Source of the DNA: Nitrospirota bacterium
Lineage (GTDB): Bacteria > Nitrospirota > Thermodesulfovibrionia > UBA6902 > DSMQ01
Direction of reading: 5' to 3'
Assembly (NCBI GenBank): GCA_016208965.1
Contig: JACQXB010000017.1
Location: 1-59,059 of the forward strand
DNA: 59,059 nt
In this document: piece after piece, positions 26,650 through 35,337 of the stretch
How the letters are laid out: each line of letters begins with the position of its first letter
Numbering within the stretch: the first letter of the stretch is position 1
Position numbers and translations under genes: made by a program
The notes under the pieces: generated by a model
What the model was told of the DNA's origin: nothing
The model's database searches: none
The model's input: only the letters and a program-made list of their open reading frames with translations

Positions 26650-26961
26650 ATCCAAGATTAAAAATAAAAATGCAAAATGTAAAATGACAAATCAAAATTC
26701 AAAAATTAGGGGTCAGGGGTCAGCTCAGAATTGATAATCAACTATCCCACTGACAACTAATACAAACGTATTAAATCCTTTTACATTGTCATTGCGAGCG
26801 ACCAACGGGAGCGTGGCAATCTCCCCTTCTAAATACGAGATTGCTTCGTCGCTTCACTCCTCGCAATGACACTTTACTTAATGCGTTTGTATTAATTGTC
26901 TAATTTTACATTTTAATATGAATTTTTGATTTTTTATCTTTAATTTTTGATATTTTTAAAT
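26650..26961. repeat. AT-rich inverted-repeat block (family D) with a nested family C element
   Basis: GCAAAATGTAAAATGACAAA (26673-26692) and neighbouring sequence pair with AATTTTACATTTTAATATGA (about 26902-26921). Between these halves sits the complete family C element (26758-26896). The block replaces the space between the first and second gene of an otherwise tight operon. Confidence 0.6.
26758..26896. repeat. MITE-like element, copy 2 (family C)
   Basis: TAATACAAACGTATTAA (26758-26774) and TTAATGCGTTTGTATTAAT (26878-26896) form the ends, with one difference from copy 1. The inner left (CATTGCGAGCGACCAACGGG) and inner right (CTCCTCGCAATGACACTTT) parts match copy 1; the central palindromic block is absent. 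Length 139 bases versus 209. Confidence 0.85.
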
Positions 26962-28119
26962 ATGGAAAAGCATAAAAAGATACTTGAGTATGCAATTTCT
27001 TCTATTCTAAGGAGAAAATACAAAAACCTTGCTATCATAATCGTCTTCAGTTTTATGATAACTATTTTAGCTTCTATACTTTTTCTTACACATTCACTTA
27101 AGATGGAATCATTGAATCTACTACTTGGGTCTCCTCAGTTAATAGTCCAGAGGGTATCAGGTGGAAGGCATGACCTTATTCCTATTAATTATATAAAAAG
27201 AATTCAGGGCATTTATGGAGCTGGCAAGATTACACCGAGATACTGGGGATATTACTATGATTCCGCAACGGACGGTAACTATACTTTGATGGGAGTTGAT
27301 AAGGATATGCAGGGGCTCAGGTTACTAAATGGCGAAATGCCATCTAAAAATGGAGAATGCGCCATAGGAAAAGGCGTGTCATCGGCAAGGTTCACAGGGA
27401 TAGGTGAAAAGGTCTACCTTATTGACAGCAAAGAAAAGGTCTTAGCCTTCAATGTTGTTGGCGTCTTCACCTCTATTTCAAACATACTTACAAACGACCT
27501 CATCCTGCTGACAAAGGAAGATATTTTAGGGTTCTTTGGGATGCCCTCAGACAAGGCCACGGACATTGTTGTAGAGGTGTATAATGAATTTGAGACACCG
27601 TTTGTTGCGAGTAAAATCAAGGAAATATTGCCTGATACAAGACCTATCATGAAAAGTGAGATTATCCGAACCTATGATGCCCTGTTTAGCTGGCGAAGTG
27701 GAATTGCCCTCATAATGTTTTTAGGGGCTCTGATATCATTTTTAATTCTCGCCTGGGATAAGGCAACCGGGCTTAGCGCTGATGAAAAACAGGATATTGG
27801 CATCCTCAAGGCAATCGGATGGGAGACATCAGACATCCTTGAATTAAAGTTCTGGGAAGGTCTCGCTATATCACTGACATCATTCCTTACAGGATTAATA
27901 TTGGCTTATGTTCATGTGTTTTTTCTTGGTGCTTGGCTCTTTGCGCCTGTACTTAAAGGCTGGTCTGTAATATTCCCTTCATTTAGATTTTTCCCCTATA
28001 TTAATCTTTATCAGGTTTTTGCAGTGTTATTCTTAACAGTTATTCCTTATGTTGCCAGCACAATCATCCCTTCATGGAAGACTGCAATAACAGACCCTGA
28101 TACTGTAATGAGAGGATGA
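26962..28119 (+). CDS. FtsX/MacB-type permease of an ABC system
   Basis: From ATG at 26962 (a TTG 15 bases upstream lacks support) the protein is 385 residues. A first membrane helix (residues about 20-41) is followed by a large extracytoplasmic domain (about 45-245) and three helices at the end (about 250-270, 298-325, 355-378) with DIGILKAIGWETSDILELKF, the FtsX-domain signature. These systems use ATP to move their outer domain and extract lipids, proteins or metals, rather than pumping through a pore. The stop overlaps the ATPase gene by 4 bases. Confidence 0.88.
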   Translation: MEKHKKILEYAISSILRRKYKNLAIIIVFSFMITILASILFLTHSLKMESLNLLLGSPQLIVQRVSGGRHDLIPINYIKRIQGIYGAGKITPRYWGYYYDSATDGNYTLMGVDKDMQGLRLLNGEMPSKNGECAIGKGVSSARFTGIGEKVYLIDSKEKVLAFNVVGVFTSISNILTNDLILLTKEDILGFFGMPSDKATDIVVEVYNEFETPFVASKIKEILPDTRPIMKSEIIRTYDALFSWRSGIALIMFLGALISFLILAWDKATGLSADEKQDIGILKAIGWETSDILELKFWEGLAISLTSFLTGLILAYVHVFFLGAWLFAPVLKGWSVIFPSFRFFPYINLYQVFAVLFLTVIPYVASTIIPSWKTAITDPDTVMRG

Positions 28120-28847
28120 TGAGTATCGTGATTAAAACAGAGAACGTTACAAAAGTATTTAATCCTAATCTGCCTAATGAGGTTAAAGCTGTAACAGATA
28201 TCTCAATAGAGATTGAAAATGGAGAGGTTGTTGTCTTAAAAGGACCAAGCGGGTCAGGTAAGACAACTCTTTTGAGCCTGATTGGATGTATGTCGCGACC
28301 GACTGAAGGTAGTATTATTGTCAACGGGAAAGATGTTGCAAGGCTTCCTGAAAGGTTTCTTACAAAGATAAGACAAAAAACATTTGGCTTTGTTTTTCAG
28401 ATGTTTAATCTTATAAAAGGGGTAAACGTAATAGAAAATGTTATGCTTCCTTTATATCCCACAGATGCAAAACTTTTTGTCATTAAGAAGCGGGCAGAGG
28501 CTATTCTTGACAAATTGGATATTTTAAAGAAAAGGGACTTTAAGACACAGAGTCTCTCGGCTGGTGAACAGCAGAGGGTTGCTATAGCAAGGGCACTGAT
28601 TAATGAGCCCGAAATAATACTCGCTGATGAACCAACAGCACATCTTGATACAAAACTATCAGAAGACCTTATAAAAATCTTACGGGGACTGAATGAAGAT
28701 AGGAAAACTATTATCATAGCTACGCATGACCCTTTTGTTTATGAAAAAGCCTTTGTCCACAGGATAATAGAGATGAGAGACGGGGTGATAAAAAACCCCA
28801 CACCTCAAATAATACCTTACCCTGAAAATGAGGTGTGGGATAAATGA
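28116..28847 (+). CDS. ABC transporter ATPase (LolD/MacB type)
   Basis: A 243-residue ATPase. Walker A is GPSGSGKT at residues 43-50, the Q-loop FGFVFQMFNLIKG, the signature LSAGEQQRVAIARAL, Walker B IILADEPTAHLD and the switch His in IIIATHDPFV. These features and the FQ(M)FNLI tract place it in the LolD/MacB branch, which partners FtsX-like permeases. The signature has SAGEQ instead of the usual SGGQQ, an allowed variation. A start at Met2 is equally possible. It overlaps both neighbours by 4 bases. Confidence 0.93.
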   Translation: MMSIVIKTENVTKVFNPNLPNEVKAVTDISIEIENGEVVVLKGPSGSGKTTLLSLIGCMSRPTEGSIIVNGKDVARLPERFLTKIRQKTFGFVFQMFNLIKGVNVIENVMLPLYPTDAKLFVIKKRAEAILDKLDILKKRDFKTQSLSAGEQQRVAIARALINEPEIILADEPTAHLDTKLSEDLIKILRGLNEDRKTIIIATHDPFVYEKAFVHRIIEMRDGVIKNPTPQIIPYPENEVWDK

Positions 28848-29854
28848 TTCTTCACCCGGGTGTGCTTTCACTTATTATAGGCTCTCTCATTGTAATTGTG
28901 ATGATGGTTTATTCATCTGCACTTGGCTTGAAAATCCTCAAAAGGTGGAATATAGATAGCAGTTCTTCAGAACAACTTTCTCTTGAGAGGAAGACATATC
29001 TTATATCTACCATTATGAACTATGTCCTTGGTTTTATGGTTCTTTCTGCTTTTCTCTTTATATATACAGCAGACGATATTCACAGGCTCTTTATTGGTGC
29101 GATGTGCGCCACAGGTTCTCTTAATGCAAACCCTGTTGGATGGTATGTGCTTTATACAAAAATAATTGTCTTCTTTTTATCTTCTATCTGGATAGCTTTT
29201 AACTACATTGACCAGAAGGCAGAAGATTATCCACTTGTCAAGACAAAATATACAATACTTCTTTTTATAACACCCTTCATTATACTTGATGCATATCTCC
29301 AGATGAGATACTTTATAGGACTAAAGCCTAAGGTTATTACCTCATGCTGTGGTTCACTTTTCAGTGAAGCCGGAAAGGGGATTGCAAGTAGCCTTTCATC
29401 TCTTCCTGTAAAACCAATGATGATAATTTTTTATGTTACCATTGGTATTTTTCTATTAAATGCCCTTCTATCTTTACGTCTTCGTAATAGTATTCCAAGA
29501 TATGCCTTGACTTTTTTATCATTGGTTGTTTTTGTTGTCTCAGTTGCATCAATTATCTCTTTTATCTCACCATATTTTTATGAAATACCAACACATCACT
29601 GCCCATTTGATATTCTACAGAAGAATTATTATCTCATTGGTTATCCTATCTATATTACTCTCTTCAGCGGTGTATTTTTTGGTATGATTACAGGTATACT
29701 TGAGCCATTTAAAAAATTAGGTTCTTTAATTATAATTATTGAAAAATCGCAGAAGAAATGGATAGCACTGTCAATTCTGTTAATATTAATATTTGCTCTT
29801 ATCTCTTCGTGGCCCATGCTCTCTTTAAGTTTTTCAAGAGATGGTGTATGGTAA
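28844..29854 (+). CDS. Polytopic membrane protein with conserved-looking Cys/His sites
   Basis: A 336-residue protein with about eight membrane segments and no recognised family. Distinct short motifs lie in loops: AMCATGSLNANP (Cys88), TSCCGSLFS (Cys168, Cys169) and PTHHCPFDIL (His251, His252, Cys253). Together with the downstream metal-type regulator these could bind a metal or a haem-like cofactor. It overlaps the ATPase gene by 4 bases, so it belongs to the same complex or pathway. The C-terminal membrane segment ends without a tail. Function unknown. Confidence 0.7.
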   Translation: MILHPGVLSLIIGSLIVIVMMVYSSALGLKILKRWNIDSSSSEQLSLERKTYLISTIMNYVLGFMVLSAFLFIYTADDIHRLFIGAMCATGSLNANPVGWYVLYTKIIVFFLSSIWIAFNYIDQKAEDYPLVKTKYTILLFITPFIILDAYLQMRYFIGLKPKVITSCCGSLFSEAGKGIASSLSSLPVKPMMIIFYVTIGIFLLNALLSLRLRNSIPRYALTFLSLVVFVVSVASIISFISPYFYEIPTHHCPFDILQKNYYLIGYPIYITLFSGVFFGMITGILEPFKKLGSLIIIIEKSQKKWIALSILLILIFALISSWPMLSLSFSRDGVW

Positions 29855-29869
29855 TTAAAAGGGAGAAAC

Positions 29870-30523
29870 ATGACTCAAAAATTAAAAGATGAGATATTAG
29901 AACTATTATGGTCGCTAAGGGAGAGAGGCTCTAAGAGTTATTCCAAGTTAATTAAGGATATTAATGACAAAAATGCCCCTGAAGTTATAATAAAAATGGA
30001 GAAGGCAGGGCTGATATCTGTAACAAATGATACAATAGAGTTAAATGAGAAAGGTGAAATCCGTGCAAGGGATCTGACACGAAGGCATCGACTTGCCGAA
30101 AGGCTTTTCCATGACGTACTTGAAGTAAGTATGGAAGAGAGTGAGCATACTGCATGCGAGGTTGAACATATACTTTCTCCAGAGGTAACTGACAGTGTCT
30201 GTGCCTTTCTGGGGCACCCGCCAACATGTCCTCATGGTAAACCCATTCCCAAGGGTAAATGTTGTTATAAGTACACCCATGATGTAAAACCTCTTGTAAT
30301 TCAGTTAAAAGAACTTGAGGTTGGCTCTCAGGCGAGGATTGTATTTATAACCTTCCTAAAGGATAAAAGCACAAGGATTGAACAGCTTGTGTCATTAGGA
30401 ATAGTCCCCGGCAGTATTATAAGGTTAAAACAAAAAGGGCCACCCTTTGTATTGGAAATAGACGAGACTACATTGGCTATAGATACCCCGATTGCAGAAG
30501 ATATTTATGTTAAGAAGATTTGA
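29870..30523 (+). CDS. DtxR/MntR-family metal-dependent regulator
   Basis: A 217-residue repressor. The N-terminal winged helix covers about residues 1-65; the dimer and metal domain has RHRLAERLFHDVLEVSMEES and ACEVEHILSPEVTDSVCAFL, with the usual Glu/Cys/His ligands; a CPHGKPIP follows; the last 75 residues form an SH3-like FeoA domain. It probably senses Fe2+ or Mn2+ and controls its own operon. There is an extra Cys pair in KGKCCYKY. GGGAGAAAC precedes the ATG. A three-unit family A palindrome array begins 5 bases after its stop. Confidence 0.88.
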   Translation: MTQKLKDEILELLWSLRERGSKSYSKLIKDINDKNAPEVIIKMEKAGLISVTNDTIELNEKGEIRARDLTRRHRLAERLFHDVLEVSMEESEHTACEVEHILSPEVTDSVCAFLGHPPTCPHGKPIPKGKCCYKYTHDVKPLVIQLKELEVGSQARIVFITFLKDKSTRIEQLVSLGIVPGSIIRLKQKGPPFVLEIDETTLAIDTPIAEDIYVKKI

Positions 30524-30527
30524 CAAA

Positions 30528-30551
30528 GGTATGCACCAGACGGTGCATACC
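30528..30551. repeat. Family A palindrome, copy 3
   Basis: GGTATGCACC and GGTGCATACC, perfect arms with centre AGAC. Compared with copy 2, the A of GAACC is C and its partner T is G in the other arm, so the pairing is kept by a double change. Confidence 0.88.
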
Positions 30552-30565
30552 AAAGTAAAGGATAT

Positions 30566-32218
30566 TCATCCTATGGTGTGAACCGTATGGTTTACACCTA
30601 TCTCCATCCCCTTGGGATGAACCGTCTGGTTCATCCCCTTGTCAATACTATAAATTGGATAAATCTTATAATTTTTTATCCATGGCTGTCTTATAGTATA
30701 TTCTGTCCTGTGCCAGAAAAAAACCCATGGGGCATACTCAACTATTAGTTCCTCAGCATTATGATAGTATTTATCCCGCATTTTCTTATCCATAGACCTT
30801 TGTCCTTTTTCTATTAATACATCAACTTCTTTGTCCTTAAATCTTGCTCTGTTACCTGCGGGCCCCAGATTTGATGAATGAAAAAGCGGGAATAAAAAGT
30901 TCTCAGGGTCAGGATAGTCAGCCCACCAGCTAATCCAAAATGCGTCAGGCTCTCCTTTATTAATTGCCTCCTTATATGCACTCCATTCAAGCTGTCTTAG
31001 TTCAGCATCTATACCTACATTTTTTAAATAACCCTGAATAACTTCCAGTATATCCATGACCTCCTGGTCAGACGTAAGATAAATTTTTATCTTGACGCCA
31101 TTTGGGTATCCTGCTTGTTTTAATAAAGATATTGCTTTCTGAGAATTATACGAATACCTTTGAGGAATATCCCATGTCTTTAATACATGCGGTATAGGGC
31201 CGGATGCTAATATGCCACGGTCCTCGTATATTGTCTTCAGTATCTTTTCTCTGTCTATGGCATAACTAACTGCTTTCCGTAAAAGGGGATTGTTAAAAGG
31301 GGCTCTATCACAATTAAATCCAAGATAATAGGTATTTATCCCTGGTGCACTGGATATTAAGTCTCTCCATTTAGGACTTTCTTTATATCGTCTAAACTCA
31401 GAGGCAGGCACAGTGATAACATCGAGGTTGCCTGATTCAAATTCAGCAACCACTGTTAGGTCCTCAGGTATAATCCTGTACATTATACCCATTATTACGG
31501 GCTTACCATCAAAGTAGTCATTCCTTGCCTCAAGCCTCAGAAATTGATTGTGCCTCCACTCCTTAAGAATAAACGGGCCTGTACCCGAGGGATAAACTGA
31601 AAAATCAACTCCTAATCTTTCAATCTCCTCTTTAGGAACAACATAAGCTGCGGTCATACAAAGAAGGCTTAAAAACGGTGCAAATGGTTCTTTCAGGGTA
31701 ATCTTAAGTCTATACCTTCCTTCAACTCTTATGCCTTTAACATCTCCTACATTACCATTAATAAAATCTTCTGTACCATCTATCCGGTCTAAAACCCATG
31801 TATTGGGGGACATTGTATGAGGTGATAATACCCTTTCAAATGAATATTTAAAGTCGTATGCAGTAACCTCCCTTCTATTGGAAAACAACACGTCTTTCTT
31901 AAGATAAAAAATATACGACCTCCCGTCCTGCGATATTTCCCATTTATAAGCTATATCAGGAACAACTCTCAGGCTCTCATCTAATCTCACTAACCCATTA
32001 AATAATTTTGCAGAGATAGCACCCCCTGTTACATCTACAATTAAAGCAGGGTCAAGGGTAGAAGGGTTAGCGCTCAATCTGTAATAAACATATCCATCGA
32101 TACGGTTTGAAGACTTACACGAAGGGATAAAGAGGGTTACAATAAAACAAAAGGTTAGGATAATAAAAACCACTATATGTGTTATAAATTTAAATTTACT
32201 ATATAATTGAGAGTGCAT
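30566..32218 (-). CDS. Peptide/nickel-type substrate-binding lipoprotein
   Basis: A 550-residue SBP_bac_5 protein (DppA/OppA-like). A hydrophobic N-terminus (residues 13-34) ends in IPSC, a plausible lipobox with Cys36 as lipid anchor. The ligand-binding domain is complete: STLDPALIVDVTGGAISAKL, SYIFYLKKDVLFSNRREVTA and FNCDRAPFNNPLLRKAVSYA. The final 20 residues (GMNQTVHP.. and GVNHTVHT..) derive from two family A palindromes, so the natural C-terminus was extended or replaced. No permease or ATPase genes are adjacent: it is an orphan that must use another transporter or act otherwise. Confidence 0.85.
   Translation of the reverse strand: MHSQLYSKFKFITHIVVFIILTFCFIVTLFIPSCKSSNRIDGYVYYRLSANPSTLDPALIVDVTGGAISAKLFNGLVRLDESLRVVPDIAYKWEISQDGRSYIFYLKKDVLFSNRREVTAYDFKYSFERVLSPHTMSPNTWVLDRIDGTEDFINGNVGDVKGIRVEGRYRLKITLKEPFAPFLSLLCMTAAYVVPKEEIERLGVDFSVYPSGTGPFILKEWRHNQFLRLEARNDYFDGKPVIMGIMYRIIPEDLTVVAEFESGNLDVITVPASEFRRYKESPKWRDLISSAPGINTYYLGFNCDRAPFNNPLLRKAVSYAIDREKILKTIYEDRGILASGPIPHVLKTWDIPQRYSYNSQKAISLLKQAGYPNGVKIKIYLTSDQEVMDILEVIQGYLKNVGIDAELRQLEWSAYKEAINKGEPDAFWISWWADYPDPENFLFPLFHSSNLGPAGNRARFKDKEVDVLIEKGQRSMDKKMRDKYYHNAEELIVEYAPWVFFWHRTEYTIRQPWIKNYKIYPIYSIDKGMNQTVHPKGMEIGVNHTVHTIG
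30575..30598. repeat. Family A palindrome, copy 4
   Basis: GGTGTGAACC and GGTTTACACC, centre GTAT, one mismatch. It is read in frame near the end of the peptide-binding lipoprotein gene, giving GVNHTVHT. Confidence 0.88.
30614..30637. repeat. Family A palindrome, copy 5
   Basis: GGGATGAACC and GGTTCATCCC, perfect, centre GTCT. Position 3 of the left arm (G for T) and its partner (C for A) changed together. In frame it codes for GMNQTVHP at the end of the lipoprotein. Confidence 0.88.
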
Positions 32219-32278
32219 TAATACTTTATAGTAAAATGTTCATAAATTTTAGCTGATAAAATGATTGCGATTTAAAGA

Positions 32279-33400
32279 TTAAAACCTGAGGAATGCCCCT
32301 ATCCCACCAGCATTTAAGAGACCTTCACTGTCAGTAATCACTTCTATAGCTGCTCCCTGCTCTACCGCCTTCTGGACAGAAAGGTCAATCAGATAACTTG
32401 CTTTTTCAAAATTTCCTCCACAATAAGGACAGGTTTTAATAGTCTGGGATGTGAGGAAACCACACCCTATGCATCTTAACCCAGAGGCTGCCATATCTTT
32501 AAGAAAAATGAGCGTCATAACTCTTCCTTCCTGAATACTGTTCAAGACATCCTCCAGCCCTATAACTGCCATATTGTTCTTCATTGTCCTTGTTATAAGT
32601 TCTTTGACAATCTCTCTCTCTTTCTCTCTCTCAAATACCCTTATTATTTCTAATGTCTCGTCAAGAATATCCTTATCTCCTGATAGTTTTTCCGGATGGA
32701 ATATGGATATAACCTTATCAAGAATTGTCCGTGATAACATATTCTTTATCTTTACAATAGCGTCTTCGCTACCACCTATAATTATTTTGTCAACAGATTC
32801 TTTGTGAAGCAGTTCTTCAAGGCTCTTTATAACATCCTTCATGTGAAGACTTATATGATAATCTATATGCCTTTCATACCTGCTCTGCTCAAGTGCAAAC
32901 CATCCACCTTTCTTATGCCTTCCCGGAATATCAGGTGTGATGTGCTCTGTGTACAGCTCAATCTTTCCGAGATGAATGAGGAAAATTCGTGCAGATTCCT
33001 TGTCAATTAACAAAACAACATATCTAGGATAGTTATTAAGAAGTGTGAATAAAGGCTTTACATAAGGGGTATCATCTATTATCAACTCATTTCTTACAGG
33101 TAGTGAAAAATGATATTCACGCCAAAATCCAAGGGGTATGGAACTTATAACAGCAAGGCCCTTTTTAAATCCCCTCTTATTACCGATAAGGGATGCCTCT
33201 ATTTTTTCAATATCCTCTTTAACCTTTTTCATGACATCCTTATTGAGTTTTTCTGTGGTCTTCTTCAACATGTTTTTAAAATGAATAACATATTCCCCCT
33301 TAGGATTTGTAAGTGAATTGACATTCAGGTACAGACTTACAAAAAAGTTTCCGTTACCACTTGCAGTTGATAGATGTTTCAATTCCCCGGAAGTAAGCAT
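32279..33400 (-). CDS. baeRF/Vms1-like release-factor-related protein
   Basis: A 373-residue protein. The first half matches the bacterial branch of archaeo-eukaryotic release factors (baeRF, VLRF1/Vms1 type): SLYLNVNSLTNPKGEY at the start and YPRYVVLLIDKESARIFLIH in the middle, then GGWFALEQSRYERHIDYHIS. The second half has VDKIIIGGSEDAIVKIKNML, the eL8-like/Pelota-type continuation, and ends with a zinc ribbon CIGCGFLTSQTIKTCPYCGG. Relatives cut peptidyl-tRNA on stalled ribosomes; the catalytic Gln of Vms1 may correspond to one in ALEQSRYERH, which I infer. AAGGAGG precedes the ATG at 33400; a family A palindrome lies just before it. Confidence 0.72.
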   Translation of the reverse strand: MLTSGELKHLSTASGNGNFFVSLYLNVNSLTNPKGEYVIHFKNMLKKTTEKLNKDVMKKVKEDIEKIEASLIGNKRGFKKGLAVISSIPLGFWREYHFSLPVRNELIIDDTPYVKPLFTLLNNYPRYVVLLIDKESARIFLIHLGKIELYTEHITPDIPGRHKKGGWFALEQSRYERHIDYHISLHMKDVIKSLEELLHKESVDKIIIGGSEDAIVKIKNMLSRTILDKVISIFHPEKLSGDKDILDETLEIIRVFEREKEREIVKELITRTMKNNMAVIGLEDVLNSIQEGRVMTLIFLKDMAASGLRCIGCGFLTSQTIKTCPYCGGNFEKASYLIDLSVQKAVEQGAAIEVITDSEGLLNAGGIGAFLRF

Positions 33401-33412
33401 TTGCCCTCCTTA

Positions 33413-33435
33413 GTATGAACCGCTCTGGTTCATAC
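33413..33435. repeat. Family A palindrome, copy 6
   Basis: GTATGAACC and GGTTCATAC with a 5-base centre GCTCT. The surroundings CCTTA and CCTTAG are as in copy 1. It overlaps the AAGGAGG leader of the baeRF gene by adjacency, so a hairpin here could affect its translation. Confidence 0.85.
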
Positions 33436-33533
33436 CTTAGTTTTATATTATATTGACCTTTTTATAAGGCTGACAGCTGACAGCTATCAGCATACAATAA
33501 TAACCATATTACTATGAAAATGGTTTTTAGTTA

Positions 33534-34604
33534 TTAAAAGTTACTTTTAGTGATTTCTGTTTCTTCAGTAGTATATATCTCCAGTAATGACAGGCATAAA
33601 GCTGCTATTAATGGTCCTAAAATAAACCCTATGAATCCAAAGAAACCAATTCCCCCGAGTACACTAAAAAATATAAGCAGTGTAGGTAACTTTGTCCTGC
33701 CCCCTATTATTATAGGTTTTAATATATTATCAACCGTGCTTATTATAAGGAATCCAAACAGCAGGAGTCCTATACCCTTGCCATAGCCTCCGCCTAAAAT
33801 AAGTATTGCCCCTGCAGGTCCCCAGATGACAAACGTTCCCAAAAGCGGAATAAGTGAAAACACCGCCATTACTAACCCCCAGAATACAGGGGAAGGGATG
33901 CCAAATATTAAAAATGCAACTCCGCCAAGAAATCCCTGAACAATTGCAACAGCAACACCTCCGAATATTGCAGCAACCACGGTCTCTTTAATCTGCCTTT
34001 CAAGTCTTTTCCCTTGTTCTTCTGAAAAAGGAAGAAATTTTTTAATATAATTAAAAAGTGCCCCCCCATCCCTTAAAAAATAGAATATCGTCAAGCACAT
34101 AATAATAAAATTTACTACAAAAACAACTGTATTTTTAAAAAGGTCTGAAATATTTCCAGCAATGTTTTTGGCAAGCGTGTTTAAACTCTTAAGTACCGTA
34201 TCTTTTAAATCAAAGCCTTCAAACCATCTATATGAGTTTACCTTCTTATATAACTTTGAGAATAACGGGTGTTCCTGAATTTTTGCCAGCCACGCAACCC
34301 AATTTTCTTCAACTATACTGTATATTTGAGTAATTTCATCTATAAGTGCAGTAACAATATACGTAACAGGACCAATTACCAAAATAAGAATTAGTATTAG
34401 TGTGATAAGGGAGGCAAGCCATGGATATTTTAGAAATCTAAGTAATATCTTATAAAGAGGATAAAATGTAATACTTAAAACTATTGCCCATGCAATTGGA
34501 GTAAGGAAAGGGCTCATTATCTTATAGAGAAGGTAGAAAAGTAACGTAATAATTATCAGTGAAACAACCGTGTAGAAATGTTCAGTTTTTATCTGTGATG
34601 TCAT
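33534..34604 (-). CDS. AI-2E family permease (TqsA/PerM-like)
   Basis: A 356-residue inner-membrane protein with about seven to eight helices. The N-terminal pair (PFLTPIAWAIVLSITFYPLY), a central soluble part (IVEENWVAWLAKIQEHPLFS) and the signature IFGIPSPVFWGLVMAVFSLI with PLLGTFVIWGPAGAILI identify the AI-2E exporter family. Substrates of family members vary widely. The ATG overlaps the stop of the amidotransferase gene by 4 bases, so both are co-transcribed. Confidence 0.9.
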   Translation of the reverse strand: MTSQIKTEHFYTVVSLIIITLLFYLLYKIMSPFLTPIAWAIVLSITFYPLYKILLRFLKYPWLASLITLILILILVIGPVTYIVTALIDEITQIYSIVEENWVAWLAKIQEHPLFSKLYKKVNSYRWFEGFDLKDTVLKSLNTLAKNIAGNISDLFKNTVVFVVNFIIMCLTIFYFLRDGGALFNYIKKFLPFSEEQGKRLERQIKETVVAAIFGGVAVAIVQGFLGGVAFLIFGIPSPVFWGLVMAVFSLIPLLGTFVIWGPAGAILILGGGYGKGIGLLLFGFLIISTVDNILKPIIIGGRTKLPTLLIFFSVLGGIGFFGFIGFILGPLIAALCLSLLEIYTTEETEITKSNF

Positions 34605-35272
34605 ATAGCAGATGCTACAAAAGATTTAAATAGACGATGAGAAGGTATATCCAAAATCCTCTCAGGATGCCATTGAACCCCAATGAAATAGGGGTAATTC
34701 TTTAGTTCTATTGCCTCAATCAATCTATCTTCTGAGCGGGCGCTCACGGTTAGCCCTTTACCAAGCTCCTTTATACCCTGATGGTGGGCGCTATTTACTT
34801 TAACATCTTTTATACCTAAAATATAATACAATTTGCTATTACTGTAAATTTCAATTCTGTGCCCTGCCTTGTGGTTAAGTGAATCAGGTTTTTGCTTTTT
34901 CAACTCTTGATACAAGCTGCCGCCAAAAAAAACATTTAACAACTGTATCCCATAACAAATACCCAGAACAGGTTTTTTAAAAACCATTATCTTTTCAAGC
35001 AGCACCATCTCAAAATTAATCCTATTGTCTGAAACAAGATTCAATAGAACCTCTTGCTTTTCGCCGTAAACAACAGGATTTATATCGCCCCCGCCTGAAA
35101 TCAGAAGGGCATTGATTGTCGTTGCAATATATTTTATTCTATTTTTAGAAAAACTTGGTGGAAGAAAAAATGGAATTGCACCTGCCCTTTCTATGGCATA
35201 TGCATATGACATATTCACAGAAAATTTGCTGCCTTTAATATCCCCTGTTATACCAATAATAGGTCTATCCAT
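34601..35272 (-). CDS. Gamma-glutamyl-gamma-aminobutyrate hydrolase-like amidotransferase
   Basis: A 223-residue class I glutamine amidotransferase of the PuuD group (peptidase C26). The nucleophile Cys is in VLGICYGIQLLN, the catalytic His and Glu are in GVQWHPER; ISGGGDINPVVYGE is the oxyanion region. PuuD releases GABA from gamma-glutamyl-GABA in putrescine breakdown, but related members act on other gamma-glutamyl compounds and no other put/puu gene is here. Starts with ATG at 35272, followed by a small AT-rich inverted repeat (35273-35337) upstream. Confidence 0.87.
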   Translation of the reverse strand: MDRPIIGITGDIKGSKFSVNMSYAYAIERAGAIPFFLPPSFSKNRIKYIATTINALLISGGGDINPVVYGEKQEVLLNLVSDNRINFEMVLLEKIMVFKKPVLGICYGIQLLNVFFGGSLYQELKKQKPDSLNHKAGHRIEIYSNSKLYYILGIKDVKVNSAHHQGIKELGKGLTVSARSEDRLIEAIELKNYPYFIGVQWHPERILDIPSHRLFKSFVASAI

Positions 35273-35337
35273 AATTAATTGTAAATTTCAAAATTAACAT
35301 TTAGCATTTTAAATTGATAATTGTTAAATGATAATTG

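Noticed and set aside
30528-30637. Three palindromes as a transcription terminator array behind the DtxR gene
   Set aside because: No T-runs follow the stems, two of the copies are translated on the other strand, and identical elements occur where no terminator is needed.
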